Origin: Weissella confusa
GTDB taxonomy: Bacteria; Bacillota; Bacilli; Lactobacillales; Lactobacillaceae
DNA length: 64,000 nucleotides
Direction of reading: 5' to 3'
Assembly: GCA_016466735.1 (NCBI GenBank)
Contig: JAAOED010000013.1
Span: 1-64,000, forward strand
This document shows, one piece after another, positions 24,878 to 33,809 of the stretch; within the stretch, counting starts at the first letter, position 1; each line of letters opens with the position of its first letter. The notes beneath the pieces were generated by a model. The model ran no database searches and was not told the origin of the DNA. It was given only the letters and a program-made list of their open reading frames with translations. The translations under genes were made by a program, and so were the position numbers.

Positions 24878-25943
24878 GTGACGGATTTGAAAAAGTGGCA
24901 AGTGGCCGGATTGGTCGGACTATCATTGGCGTTGGGGGGACTCGCTGTTGATGGTGCCGATTGATATTCCGGGTTATCAAACACCCGCATCAGTTACGCA
25001 GACCATCAAGAATCATACATTGATTACATTTAAATATGTCCCTGAAACGTATTCAGTCACGTTACGTTATTTGGATGCAGATAATAATGACGTCGTGGCA
25101 ACTAAAACGTATGATGCAACCTATGGCGCTAAACTAATTATTCCGTCGTTTTCACAAGACGGTTATCGCATGACGCAGGGTGATACGTTGACCGTTAAGA
25201 AGTCGCAGACAATTACCTACAAGTTAGATCATGAACCGACGGCATCTTCGGTTCATGAAGAGACGAATAATTTGGCCGACAACCAACCAGGACAAGTGTT
25301 GTCTGACCGTACGTTGGATTCGCTTCAAGATTATGCGTTGGATGCCTTGAATAGCTACCGTGCGCATTATGATGTGAGCCAGGTGTCAGCGTCTTCAGTG
25401 GCTTTGAATTTAGCGAAGCAAGAAAGTCGTTGGGCGTTGGAGAATCCGAGTGATTTTGCAACGAACCCTCACGGCAATTTCAATAATTTGTTTCAGACGT
25501 TGCCGACGTTTAAGATGGCCGACGGTAAGTTGAAGTACTACAACCAAGGGTCTGAGGAAACGAATGGTGATGGATCAACGATTCAGCACATTACGGACGT
25601 TAATTACGGTGCGGTCATTGATCAGAAGGATGCGTTGACCTTTGGGAATGTACCAGGTTCATCAAGTGACGTGTGGACGCTCGCTGATTTAACGAGTGAA
25701 GAGCAGTTGCGGTTGTTGGCGGCCGATTTGGTGAAGCAATTTGGTGATGACGGTCAGCCGGCGGGGTACGATAATACGACGGCTGCGCAACAGGGTGCCT
25801 CACACAAGATTGGCTTGATGACGGAGCAAACACATGATTCGGCTGGACCAATTGAAGTTGGATTCTCGGTTTATGCTAATCCGGATGGTACATTGCGTGG
25901 ATATGTAGAAGTCCTAACGCCAACATTGATTGATAATGATTAA
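24878..25943 (+). pseudogene. Frameshifted secreted MucBP-domain protein
   Basis: From GTG 24878 one frame encodes a clean signal peptide (VTDLKKWQVAGLVGLSLALG through LAVDGAD) and stops at TGA 24962. The mature protein continues in another frame, open from 24948 to 25943. It starts mid-way through a MucBP-type repeat (VPIDIPGYQTPASVTQ), has one full MucBP repeat (TYSVTLRYLDADNNDVVATK and onward), and a C-terminal domain of about 210 residues beginning LQDYALDALNSYRAHYDVSQ that resembles surface-exclusion or CAP-like domains of lactobacilli. There is no LPxTG signal. The half repeat at the junction suggests a deletion fused the signal peptide out of frame. A short internal product without secretion, programmed frameshifting, or a sequencing error are alternatives. 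Confidence 0.7.
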
Positions 25944-25984
25944 AAAATACCGCACCTGAAACTTAGTTTTCAGGTGCGGTATTT
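25944..25984. terminator. Bidirectional terminator between convergent genes
   Basis: A perfect 17-bp stem with A and T tracts on both sides, 25944-25984, serving the MucBP gene on the plus strand and exonuclease III on the minus strand. Confidence 0.9.
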
Positions 25985-25986
25985 GC

Positions 25987-26817
25987 TTATAGTTCAAAAT
26001 CGTCAGTCATTTCCAATTTGATTGGTGCGTGATCTTGGCGAGCACCAGTGTCGATGACGCTGAAGTTAGCCAATTGCTCGTTCAAACGAGTTGAAGTGAG
26101 GTAGTAATCGATACGCCAACCAGAATTGTTAATCTTTGACGTCTTAGAAATTTGGGCCCACCAGGTATAAACACCAGCTAGGTCTGGGTTCAAGTGACGG
26201 AAGACATCAGTGAAACCAGCATCCAACAGGGCACTGAACTTCGTGCGTTCTTCATCGGTGAAGCCGGCACTCTTGTGATTGGTCTTTGGATTCTTCAAAT
26301 CGATTTCTTGGTGAGCGACATTGAAGTCACCAGAGAAGATGACGGGCTTCTTGGCATCCAATCTTGAAACGTAGGCGCGGTAGGCATCATCCCAAGCTTG
26401 GCGTTCGTCTAGGCGGGCCAACTCACTGCCTGAGTTTGGCGTATACACCGTTGATACATACACATTAGGGAATTCGAGGGTGATAATACGTCCCTCAATA
26501 TCCATGTCGCCAGGAGCACCAATTTCAGGCATCTCAACGGCAATTGGCTCAGTCTTTGAGAGCATCATCGTCCCAGAATAACCTGAGCGACCAGTGCTCA
26601 TACGTAGGTAGCGGTGGTAGCCTGGGAAAAGTTTATCCAGCGCAGCCGCCTGCTTCTTTGTTAAACCAGTTGGCTTCAATTTTGTTTCTTGGATTGCAAG
26701 TACGTCCGGTTGCTCAGCGGCGATATCTTGCAAAACTTGCCAAGTCATTTCGCCACGCGCTGATTTGTGTTCAACGGCCGCGTTAACGCTATCAATATTC
26801 CATGAGATGAACTTCAT
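25987..26817 (-). CDS. exoA: Exodeoxyribonuclease III
   Basis: 276 residues from the ATG (MKFISWNIDSVNA). Family motifs are all present: the metal-binding Glu in LAIQETKL, GDFNVAH, the WRIDYYLTS segment and the catalytic ARQDHAPI. The enzyme cuts DNA at abasic sites and degrades 3' ends in base-excision repair. A GTG three codons upstream (26826) is also possible: AAGGA precedes it closely, while AGGTG sits seven bases before the ATG. Convergent with the MucBP gene and transcribed alone. Confidence 0.93.
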   Translation of the reverse strand: MKFISWNIDSVNAAVEHKSARGEMTWQVLQDIAAEQPDVLAIQETKLKPTGLTKKQAAALDKLFPGYHRYLRMSTGRSGYSGTMMLSKTEPIAVEMPEIGAPGDMDIEGRIITLEFPNVYVSTVYTPNSGSELARLDERQAWDDAYRAYVSRLDAKKPVIFSGDFNVAHQEIDLKNPKTNHKSAGFTDEERTKFSALLDAGFTDVFRHLNPDLAGVYTWWAQISKTSKINNSGWRIDYYLTSTRLNEQLANFSVIDTGARQDHAPIKLEMTDDFEL

Positions 26818-26912
26818 TTCAGGCACCTATCCTTCTTTTCTGTTTAATTCCATTGTATCGAAAAACGAGGTGCCTGTCAGATTACAATCTTGACCGTAAT
26901 GTGACAATTTCT

Positions 26913-26941
26913 TTGCAAGAGGTCTGGATGAGTTGTATGAT
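26913..26941 (+). promoter_or_regulatory. Promoter of the ABC exporter operon
   Basis: TTGCAA, 17-bp spacer, TATGAT, 30 bases before the start codon. Confidence 0.6.
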
Positions 26942-26970
26942 TAATAGTTGCGGATAGGAGGAGATGCACT

Positions 26971-27717
26971 ATGGAAACGCCGATTTTGCAGGTTTCGAAT
27001 ATAAATAAATCATTCGGTCGTGTACGCGCGTTACGTGATGTGTCTTTTGCTGTCACGCGTGGCACAATCATTGGTTTGGTTGGTCCGAATGGCGCTGGTA
27101 AGTCAACGACAATGAAGGTGGTTACTGGCGTAACGGCGCCGGATGTTGGTGAAGTTCAGGTGGCTGGTGAAACGGTGACGATGCAACAACGGCATGCACT
27201 GGTTAGGGTTGGTGCATTGATTGAAAATCCTGGTCTTTATTCGTACATGACAGGTTGGGATAACTTGAAGTTGTATGCGGATGTCGCTGGCACATCTGAT
27301 AGCAAAATCAATGCGATTGTGTCGCAACTTGGCTTAGCTGAGTTTATTAATAAAAAAGTGAAGACCTATTCGTGGGGGATGAAGCAACGCGTTGGGGTGG
27401 CGTTAGCGATGGTTAACGACCCGGACCTCTTGTTGCTTGATGAACCGTTGAATGGGATGGATCCGGTTAGCGTTGAAGAAGTTAAGTCGGTTTTGCGTGA
27501 GTGGCGTGATGCTGGCAAAACGATTTTGATTTCATCGCACACCGTCCGTGATTTGGAAGGCTTGGTTGACGATTATATCTTTATTGATCGTGGTGAAATC
27601 ATTTCGCGTGATGAAATTTTGACGGCCGCTGACGGTAAGGTAGATCCAGACTTAGAAGAGATGTTTGCGGATGTGATTGCACGCCGTAAGCAACAAGGAG
27701 TTGGTGATGTTGATTAA
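26971..27717 (+). CDS. ABC transporter ATP-binding protein (BcrA-like)
   Basis: 248 residues, a complete ATPase: Walker A GPNGAGKST, signature YSWGMKQRV (relaxed from LSGGQ, usual in this family), Walker B LLLLDEPLNGMD and the switch SSHTVRDLEGL. The order and spacing match BcrA-type ATPases that pair with a six-helix permease and often give resistance to bacitracin or other antimicrobial peptides, though lantibiotic immunity or other roles are equally possible. GGAGGAGA precedes the start. It overlaps the permease gene by 11 bases, indicating translational coupling. Confidence 0.87.
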   Translation: METPILQVSNINKSFGRVRALRDVSFAVTRGTIIGLVGPNGAGKSTTMKVVTGVTAPDVGEVQVAGETVTMQQRHALVRVGALIENPGLYSYMTGWDNLKLYADVAGTSDSKINAIVSQLGLAEFINKKVKTYSWGMKQRVGVALAMVNDPDLLLLDEPLNGMDPVSVEEVKSVLREWRDAGKTILISSHTVRDLEGLVDDYIFIDRGEIISRDEILTAADGKVDPDLEEMFADVIARRKQQGVGDVD

Positions 27718-28441
27718 GTTGGAATTGCAGAAGTTTTTCAAAAAGACATCGACCTGGGTGATGCCACTAGTAATCCTTGCGCTTGGTTTGTTGTTGGCGC
27801 TGGCGAATGCGTTGGATCAGTCTGAAACAATCAAAACGCTGGTTAATCAGGAATTCACGGGAACGTTGGCGTTAGTGACTGATTTGATGTTACTTGGGGT
27901 CGCAGGACGCGTGATTACATCTGAGTTTACGTTTGGCACGATGAAAATGTTGTTTGCCCAACGTTTTACCCGCCGGCAAATCTTCATGGCGAAGTTAGTG
28001 ACGGTCGCGGTCGCGTTTGTGCTATTGCAAGCAGCGCTGTTTATCACGATGGTGCTGATATCGTTGTTGTTCGGACACGCCTGGTTGGTTGACCTAGGTA
28101 TCTTTGCGGGCTACTTATTCGGTAGTGTCATCAGTTCAATTTTGTTTGTCAGCGTGATGTTTGTGGTTGCCAACCTTATTCGCAATGATTTGTTAGTGGT
28201 AGTGATTGGTATTTTGATGATTTTGATGCTCGAAGTGATTGGGGCAGTGGTTGTTGGGCATGGCATTTTGCCGCTTGATTATTCACCACTAGGTGCTTTT
28301 TACGTGAGTGCGATGGCGGGGTTGCCGAGTGTGATGGCTGAGTATCAGATGAACGGTTTCTTAGTTGGTCTGGCAACAATTATTTATAGTGGTATCCTGT
28401 ATGGCGTCGCGTTGATGCTGTTTAAGCGTCGCGAAGTTTAA
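27707..28441 (+). CDS. ABC transporter permease (ABC-2/BcrB-like)
   Basis: 244 residues with six hydrophobic segments (first near residues 16-35, last near 220-238), starting MLIKLELQKFFKKTSTWVM as ABC-2 permeases of this class do. It forms the membrane half of the exporter with the ATPase upstream. ATG 27707 is chosen because AAGGAG ends six bases before it; the frame also opens 30 bases upstream inside the ATPase gene. Substrate unknown; no two-component system is adjacent to suggest peptide sensing. Confidence 0.83.
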   Translation: MLIKLELQKFFKKTSTWVMPLVILALGLLLALANALDQSETIKTLVNQEFTGTLALVTDLMLLGVAGRVITSEFTFGTMKMLFAQRFTRRQIFMAKLVTVAVAFVLLQAALFITMVLISLLFGHAWLVDLGIFAGYLFGSVISSILFVSVMFVVANLIRNDLLVVVIGILMILMLEVIGAVVVGHGILPLDYSPLGAFYVSAMAGLPSVMAEYQMNGFLVGLATIIYSGILYGVALMLFKRREV

Positions 28442-28455
28442 GATAGATAACGAAA

Positions 28456-28487
28456 AAGCATCGATCAGAAATTTCTGGTCGATGCTT
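28456..28487 (+). terminator. Terminator of the ABC exporter operon
   Basis: AAGCATCGAtCAGAA pairs with its near-complement ending GATGCTT, 28456-28487. Confidence 0.8.
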
Positions 28488-28504
28488 TATTTGTTGTATG
28501 GAAA

Positions 28505-28540
28505 TAAAAAAACACGGAAGTCAAACGACTTCCGTGTTTT
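28505..28540 (-). terminator. Terminator of the tRNA-Glu pair
   Basis: AACACGGAAGTC/GACTTCCGTGTT forms a perfect stem; the A run at 28505-28511 becomes a T tract on the minus strand. Confidence 0.85.
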
Positions 28541-28546
28541 AAGTGA

Positions 28547-28618
28547 TAGCCCAACAGGGAATCGAACCCTGGATTCCGCGCTGAGAACGCGACGTCTTAA
28601 CCACTTGACCATTGGGCC
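28547..28618 (-). tRNA. tRNA-Glu, anticodon CTC (copy 1)
   Basis: 72 nt. On the minus strand a 7-bp acceptor stem starts GGCCCAA, the D arm is GTC/GAC, the anticodon loop TTCTCAG gives anticodon CTC, and the T arm is CAGGG-TTCGATT-CCCTG with discriminator A. No CCA is encoded. It is identical to copy 2, which lies 31 bases upstream in the same transcript. Confidence 0.9.
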
Positions 28619-28649
28619 ATGATGACAAATTTAGCAAGCCTGAGCTTAA

Positions 28650-28721
28650 TAGCCCAACAGGGAATCGAACCCTGGATTCCGCGCTGAGAACGCGACGTCT
28701 TAACCACTTGACCATTGGGCC
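28650..28721 (-). tRNA. tRNA-Glu, anticodon CTC (copy 2)
   Basis: 72 nt, identical in sequence to copy 1 and nearest to the shared promoter. Anticodon CTC reads GAG codons only, so a TTC isoacceptor should exist elsewhere in the genome. Confidence 0.9.
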
Positions 28722-28756
28722 AAAATTATCATCTGTTGTCTTAACAACAATACATA

Positions 28757-28785
28757 ACTATACAGATATCCCACACTAAAGTCAA
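28757..28785 (-). promoter_or_regulatory. Promoter of the tRNA-Glu pair
   Basis: On the minus strand TTGACT, a 17-bp spacer and TATAGT, 36 bases before the first tRNA: a strong constitutive promoter. Confidence 0.8.
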
Positions 28786-28852
28786 CACTTTTTCGTAAAT
28801 TAATTTCAAATAATTAGCATTTCCTTGATGCCTGCGGTCAGTGTAACAAAAA

Positions 28853-28861
28853 TGGTACAAT
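28853..28861 (+). promoter_or_regulatory. Extended -10 promoter of the phosphatase-hflX group
   Basis: TGgTACAAT, 67 bases before the start codon, without an obvious -35. Confidence 0.5.
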
Positions 28862-28927
28862 AGTAACAATTAGAAGGCTGTTGATGCCTGAATATCGGGG
28901 ACAAACACAACCAGAAAGAGGTTAACA

Positions 28928-29599
28928 ATGTCATTTAATTTGTATCTAGTACGTCACGGGGAAACTTACTTCAATAAATATCAACGTATGCAAGGGTGGG
29001 GAAACGCGCCTTTGACGGATAAAGGTATTTCAGACGGGTTTGCGGCCGGTGAGCGTTTGAGCAATGTGCGTTTTGATGCGGCTTACTCATCTGACTTGCA
29101 ACGTGCTATTCATACAGCTGAGTTTATTTTGGGGCGTAACACGCAAAGTGGTGATTTGAAGACACCAGAGCAATTGCAACAATTCCGTGAGCAATTCTTC
29201 GGGTTCTTCGAAGGACTCCCTAGTGCGTCAAGTGCCGAGCAGATTGCTGGTATCATTGGCTTGGAAAACATTACGTCATACGGCGACTTGATGTCACAAT
29301 TGACACAAGATGAAGTGATGGATGCGTTCAAGGAAGCCGATCCAACCCACGACGCTGAAGATGCGGCCACATTCTGGGCTCGTGCTGAGAATGGTTTGGA
29401 CATCTTGCGTCAAAACACACGCGATGGGCAAAACGTTTTGGTGGTGGCCCACGGTACAATGATTCGAAACTTGGTTTATAAGTACGACTCACATGAGACG
29501 GCTAAGGAAAAGCCATTGAATGGTTCAATTTCAGTTTGGGAAGTCTCAGATGACGACATGAAGTTGAAGGCGTACAACGATACGACAACTAATTGGTAG
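28928..29599 (+). CDS. Histidine phosphatase superfamily protein (phosphoglycerate mutase-like)
   Basis: 223 residues. The catalytic RHGE motif has H10 (LYLVRHGETYFNKYQRMQGW) and a second histidine is in VVAHGTMIRNL, the two halves of the active site in this family. The branched-length middle region and N-terminal start fit the small phosphatase branch rather than glycolytic GpmA. Substrate cannot be told from sequence; relatives act on small phosphoesters. GAAAGAGG precedes the start. Only 12 bases separate it from hflX, so they are probably co-transcribed. Confidence 0.85.
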   Translation: MSFNLYLVRHGETYFNKYQRMQGWGNAPLTDKGISDGFAAGERLSNVRFDAAYSSDLQRAIHTAEFILGRNTQSGDLKTPEQLQQFREQFFGFFEGLPSASSAEQIAGIIGLENITSYGDLMSQLTQDEVMDAFKEADPTHDAEDAATFWARAENGLDILRQNTRDGQNVLVVAHGTMIRNLVYKYDSHETAKEKPLNGSISVWEVSDDDMKLKAYNDTTTNW

Positions 29600-29611
29600 G
29601 AAAGATAATTT

Positions 29612-30895
29612 ATGATAGAAAATGATTTGCATCCAATCCGCAAGGTTGTGCTTGCGGGACTAGATAAGCAAAATGCTGAATTCGATTACGAGATGATCGA
29701 GTTGGCTAACTTGGCTGAAGCGAATTACATGGAAGTCGTTGGGACGGTGACCCAAAAGTTGGAACGTCCAAACGCTGCCACGTATTTTGGTAAGGGTAAG
29801 GTTGAAGAACTTAAGGAAGCCGTTGAATACTACGAAGCTGACATGGTTGTGACGAACGATGAGTTGTCACCATCACAAATCCGTAACTTGGAATCAGGTA
29901 CGGGTGCCGGCATTATGGATCGAACGGCGTTGATTTTGGACATTTTCGCATCACGTGCTAAGACGCGTGTGGCGAAGTTGCAAGTTGCCATCGCGCAATT
30001 GCAATACCAACTACCACGTTTGCGTACGTCAATGAACGTGCGTCTTGACCAGCAAACCGGTGGTGGCGGTGGTAGCTTTACTAGCCGTGGTGCTGGTGAA
30101 ACGAAGCTGGAAATGAACCGTCGTCACATCGAGCACCAAATTTCATTGTTGCGTGCTGAATTGAAGGACGTTGAAGCTGACGATCAAACGCGTCGTGCCC
30201 GTCGTGATAAGCAAAGCATCAAGAATGTGGCCTTGGTTGGTTATACCAACGCCGGTAAGTCAACGTTCATGAACGGTTTGGTCCGTCAATTTGGTGAGAA
30301 CCAAGAGAAGACAGTCTTCCAAGCCGACATGTTGTTTGCGACTTTGGAGACGTCAGTGCGCAAGTTGAACTTGCCTGATAACCAAAGCTTCTTGTTGTCT
30401 GATACGGTTGGATTCGTCTCAAAGTTGCCGCACGGTTTGGTGGCAGCCTTCCGTGCAACGCTGGCCGAAGCTGCGCAAGCGGACTTGTTGCTACAAGTGG
30501 TCGACTATGCGGATGAAAACTACAAGGAAATGATGTCAACGACGGCTCGTACGTTGAAGGAAATCGGCGTTGGTGATATTCCAATGATTACGATTTATAA
30601 CAAGGCCGACAAGATTGAAGGACTATCATTCCCTGACCGTGAAGGTGATACGTTGACGTTGTCAGCCCAAGATGATGCCTCATTGGATTTGTTGGTAAAC
30701 GTTATTCGTGAGCATATCTTTGCGGATCACCAAGAAGTAAAGGTTTTGATTCCATTTGACCAAGGTCAATTGGTGAATGAGTTGAATGAAGAAGCATCTG
30801 TGCACAGCATCGACTATGTTGAAGCTGGAACGATGATGGATGTGACGTTGACGCCAGTGCAAGCTGCGCGTTTTGCAAAATATATTGTTGATTAA
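29612..30895 (+). CDS. hflX: Ribosome-associated GTPase HflX
   Basis: 427 residues. An N-terminal HflX domain (about 1-170) with the glycine-rich loop RLDQQTGGGGGSFTSRGAGE leads to a coiled linker and a GTPase domain: P-loop GYTNAGKST with K216, G3 DTVGF, G4 YNKAD. HflX splits stalled or stressed 70S ribosomes and helps cells after heat or antibiotic stress. Length and motif order are normal for the family. It lies between a phosphatase and a YdcF-like gene, each separated by about 11 bases, forming a three-gene operon. Confidence 0.95.
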   Translation: MIENDLHPIRKVVLAGLDKQNAEFDYEMIELANLAEANYMEVVGTVTQKLERPNAATYFGKGKVEELKEAVEYYEADMVVTNDELSPSQIRNLESGTGAGIMDRTALILDIFASRAKTRVAKLQVAIAQLQYQLPRLRTSMNVRLDQQTGGGGGSFTSRGAGETKLEMNRRHIEHQISLLRAELKDVEADDQTRRARRDKQSIKNVALVGYTNAGKSTFMNGLVRQFGENQEKTVFQADMLFATLETSVRKLNLPDNQSFLLSDTVGFVSKLPHGLVAAFRATLAEAAQADLLLQVVDYADENYKEMMSTTARTLKEIGVGDIPMITIYNKADKIEGLSFPDREGDTLTLSAQDDASLDLLVNVIREHIFADHQEVKVLIPFDQGQLVNELNEEASVHSIDYVEAGTMMDVTLTPVQAARFAKYIVD

Positions 30896-30906
30896 GGAGA
30901 CCGCGA

Positions 30907-31956
30907 ATGGTTTTACTTACAGTACTTTCATTTTTAATTGCAGCCTTGGCAGGTTTTATGCTTTGGCGTAATGTGCACAGTGAGCCGCGTTCGATGTGGC
31001 TGGGAACTTGGACAATAGTGTTCTTGATGTTCTTAATTTCCACGATTATGCTTGCTGCCAGCTTTGTTGGTGGTCCTGGGTTACTTATCATCATGGCAAT
31101 CATGATGGTGGTGATTGGTATCTTTGTGATTATGTCTGTGTTGATTGACTTAGGAGTTGTTTATTACTCATGGCAAATCTGGCGTAAGGAATCCCACACT
31201 TTGGCGAACTTGTTGTTGCCATTGTTGTTCTTGGCGTTGGCTGTCTTTAACATAGTTGACGGTATTATGGACAATGCACCAGCCTGGTTGGATACGCTTT
31301 TTACAGCAGCACGAGTCATGACACTTTACTTCATGTTGGTGTTTGTGATTTTCCTAGTATCATCAATTGTTTACGGTTGGGTGATGCGCAAGCGTGAGAG
31401 TGACTACTATGTTGTCTTGGGGGCCGGCTTGATTGAGGGCCACAAGGTTGGGAAGTTGTTGGCTAACCGTATTCAAGCCGCAACTGATGCTGGTAAGCGT
31501 CGTTTTGAAAAGGACGGCAAGTACCCCGTTATCGTGTTCTCAGGTGGGCAAGGTGGTGACGAAAAGGTTTCCGAAGCGCAAGCCATGCGTGATTACGCGG
31601 TTGAAACGTTTGGTTATCCAGCTGAACAAACCCGTTTGGAAGATCAAAGTCGCACGACGCGTGAAAACATGCGTTTCTCACGTGACTTGATTAGTAAGGA
31701 AACGGGCGTTGTTGAACCACCATTTGAGTTCTTCACGAGTGAGTACCACGTCTTCCGCGCTGGTTTGCAAGCACGTGAGTTTGGGATTGAAGCGCAAGGC
31801 CGTGGTGGGAAGACGCCGTTCTACTACCGCATTCCAGCTTTTATTCGTGAGTACATTGCCGTGTTGAATATGCACCGTCGTTTGCACATTGCGATTTCAG
31901 CACTTGTGCTTGGTGTGTCAATCATTTTGGCAATTGCCACGTTATTCGTTAAATAA
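30907..31956 (+). CDS. YdcF/ElyC-like membrane protein (DUF218)
   Basis: 349 residues. Five or so N-terminal membrane segments (about 1-160) are followed by a soluble DUF218 domain starting YYVVLGAGLIEGHKVGKLLA and containing VFSGGQGGDEKVSEAQAM and SRTTRENMRFSRDL, then a final C-terminal membrane segment. DUF218 proteins such as SanA and ElyC are tied to envelope integrity and peptidoglycan precursor handling, without a settled reaction. AAGGAG precedes the start, 11 bases after hflX. Last gene of its operon. Confidence 0.82.
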   Translation: MVLLTVLSFLIAALAGFMLWRNVHSEPRSMWLGTWTIVFLMFLISTIMLAASFVGGPGLLIIMAIMMVVIGIFVIMSVLIDLGVVYYSWQIWRKESHTLANLLLPLLFLALAVFNIVDGIMDNAPAWLDTLFTAARVMTLYFMLVFVIFLVSSIVYGWVMRKRESDYYVVLGAGLIEGHKVGKLLANRIQAATDAGKRRFEKDGKYPVIVFSGGQGGDEKVSEAQAMRDYAVETFGYPAEQTRLEDQSRTTRENMRFSRDLISKETGVVEPPFEFFTSEYHVFRAGLQAREFGIEAQGRGGKTPFYYRIPAFIREYIAVLNMHRRLHIAISALVLGVSIILAIATLFVK

Positions 31957-31961
31957 TTTGT

Positions 31962-31995
31962 GAACCACATCCGCATTTTCGGGTGTGGTTCTTTT
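31962..31995 (+). terminator. Terminator of the hflX operon
   Basis: GAACCACATCCG pairs with CGGGTGTGGTTC, followed by four T. Confidence 0.85.
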
Positions 31996-32004
31996 GTTAA
32001 TTCT

Positions 32005-32047
32005 TTGTAAACTTAATTTACAAAAGGGGTCGTAAGTCTGCTAAAAT
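32005..32047 (+). promoter_or_regulatory. Promoter and operator of the heterodimeric ABC exporter
   Basis: TTGTAAA-N5-TTTACAA at 32005-32023 is a perfect inverted repeat. Its right half doubles as a -35 (TTTACA), 19 bases before the extended -10 TGcTAAAAT at 32039-32047. A repressor bound here would shut off the exporter; the regulator is not in the window. Confidence 0.6.
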
Positions 32048-32093
32048 AGCCTATTGACGAATAGAAATAAATAAGAAATTTGGAGGGGAAATT

Positions 32094-33806
32094 ATGCGAT
32101 TGTTGAAGCCCTACTTTAAGGGTTACAAACTCGATTTGACGATTGCCGTTTTGACGGTGACCATCATGGCGATTTCAATGTTGCTACAGCCAACGTTGCT
32201 AACCAACATCGTTCAAGCTATCTCAGACGATAACATGGACAAGGTTAACCAAATTGGCTTGAAGCTATTGGTGATTGCTGGTATCGGGTTGATTGCTGGA
32301 ATTATTAATACGATTTTTGCGGCCCGTGCCTCACAAGGGATTGCCTCAGATGTTCGTGAAGCGGCTTATCGCAAGATTCAAACGTTCTCATTTGGGAACA
32401 TCGAGCAATACTCAGTTGGTAACTTGGTGGTTCGTTTGACGAACGATATTACGCAAATTCAAAGTATTTTGATGATGGGTCTACAACCATTGTTGCGTAT
32501 GCCAATTTTGTTTGTCGGTGGTTTCATTTTGGCCGTGCACTCAATTCCCGCTTTGTGGTGGATCATCGTCGTGATGGTTATCTTGGTCGGTGCTGTGTCA
32601 GCGGTTGTCATGGGAAACATGGGTAAGCGATTCGGTATGATTCAAGGCTTGATCGACCGCGTTAATGCCAAGGCTAAGGAAAACTTGCAAGGTGTGCGTG
32701 TGGTTAAGTCATTTAACCAAGAAGACAACGAACAAAAGCGTTTCAATGAAGTTTCTGACGAATTGAATGGCGTTAACTTGCAAATTGGTTACTTGTTCTC
32801 AATTATCGTGCCTGCGTTCATGTTTATTGGCCAAGGTTTGATGGTTGTGGCCATCTACTTCGTTGGAAACATGGTTGGTTCTGAGCCAAAGATGTTGGCC
32901 CAAATCACTGGATTTACGAACTACTTGATGATCATCATGCAATCTATCATTATCGGTGGAATGATGATGACCTTTGCAGCCCGTGGATTTGTTTCGATGG
33001 GTCGTATTCAAGAAATTATGAATACGGAACCTGAGTTGCAATACAAGGATGTACCAGAACAAGACTTGTCTGGTGCGGTCGAGTTTGATGATGTGTCATT
33101 CACGTACCCTGGGGATGATAGGCCAACGTTGAAGCACATCTCATTTGCGGTTCAACCTGGTGAAATGATTGGAATTGTCGGGGCAACCGGTTCAGGTAAG
33201 TCAACGATGGCCCAATTGATTCCACGTTTGTTTGACCCAACCGAAGGAACGGTTAAGGTCGGTGGTGTTGATTTGAAGGATACCAACGAATCATCATTGC
33301 GTAAGACGGTGTCATTCGTTTTGCAACGCGCAACGTTGTTCTCAGGAAAGATTTCTGACAACTTGCGTCAAGGTAAGGCGGATGCCGAAGAAGCTGATAT
33401 GAAGCGTGCGGCGCAAATTGCGCAAGCCGCTGAATTCGTTGAGCGTTATGAAGACACTTACGAACACGTCGTTGAAGAGCGTTCATCAAACTTCTCTGGT
33501 GGTCAAAAGCAACGTTTGTCAATTGCCCGTGGTGTCATTGGTGACCCTAAGATTTTGATTTTGGATGATTCAACGTCTGCATTGGACGCGAAGTCAGAAA
33601 AGTTGGTTAAGGAAGCCCTTGATCATGATTTGCAAGATACGACGACATTTATCATTGCGGAAAAGATTTCTTCAGTGATTAACGCGGACCGTATTTTGGT
33701 TTTGGAAGATGGTGAATTGGTTGCAGAAGGTGCCCACAAGGACCTTGTTGAGACATCACCGATCTACCAAGAAATTTACAAGACACAAAAGGCGCAGGAG
33801 GCATAA
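32094..33806 (+). CDS. Heterodimeric ABC exporter subunit with degenerate catalytic site
   Basis: 570 residues: a six-helix exporter domain (about 1-310), then the ATPase domain. Walker A is GATGSGKST and the signature FSGGQKQRL is intact. Walker B reads [11 protein letters not shown], with D492 in place of the catalytic Glu, and the H-loop is IIAEKIS, with E523 in place of His. These are the marks of the degenerate half of asymmetric exporters (BmrC/BmrD, LmrCD type), which expel drugs, lipids or peptides. It is followed after three bases by the partner gene. AGGGGA lies before the start. Confidence 0.88.
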   Translation: MRLLKPYFKGYKLDLTIAVLTVTIMAISMLLQPTLLTNIVQAISDDNMDKVNQIGLKLLVIAGIGLIAGIINTIFAARASQGIASDVREAAYRKIQTFSFGNIEQYSVGNLVVRLTNDITQIQSILMMGLQPLLRMPILFVGGFILAVHSIPALWWIIVVMVILVGAVSAVVMGNMGKRFGMIQGLIDRVNAKAKENLQGVRVVKSFNQEDNEQKRFNEVSDELNGVNLQIGYLFSIIVPAFMFIGQGLMVVAIYFVGNMVGSEPKMLAQITGFTNYLMIIMQSIIIGGMMMTFAARGFVSMGRIQEIMNTEPELQYKDVPEQDLSGAVEFDDVSFTYPGDDRPTLKHISFAVQPGEMIGIVGATGSGKSTMAQLIPRLFDPTEGTVKVGGVDLKDTNESSLRKTVSFVLQRATLFSGKISDNLRQGKADAEEADMKRAAQIAQAAEFVERYEDTYEHVVEERSSNFSGGQKQRLSIARGVIGDPKILILDDSTSALDAKSEKLVKEALDHDLQDTTTFIIAEKISSVINADRILVLEDGELVAEGAHKDLVETSPIYQEIYKTQKAQEA

Positions 33807-33809
33807 AAG

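Noticed and set aside
28547..28721. Tandem identical blocks at first glance suggesting a repeat array
   Set aside because: They are two tRNA-Glu genes; the similar pair at 42994-43173 is tRNA-Asn. No CRISPR array exists in the window.
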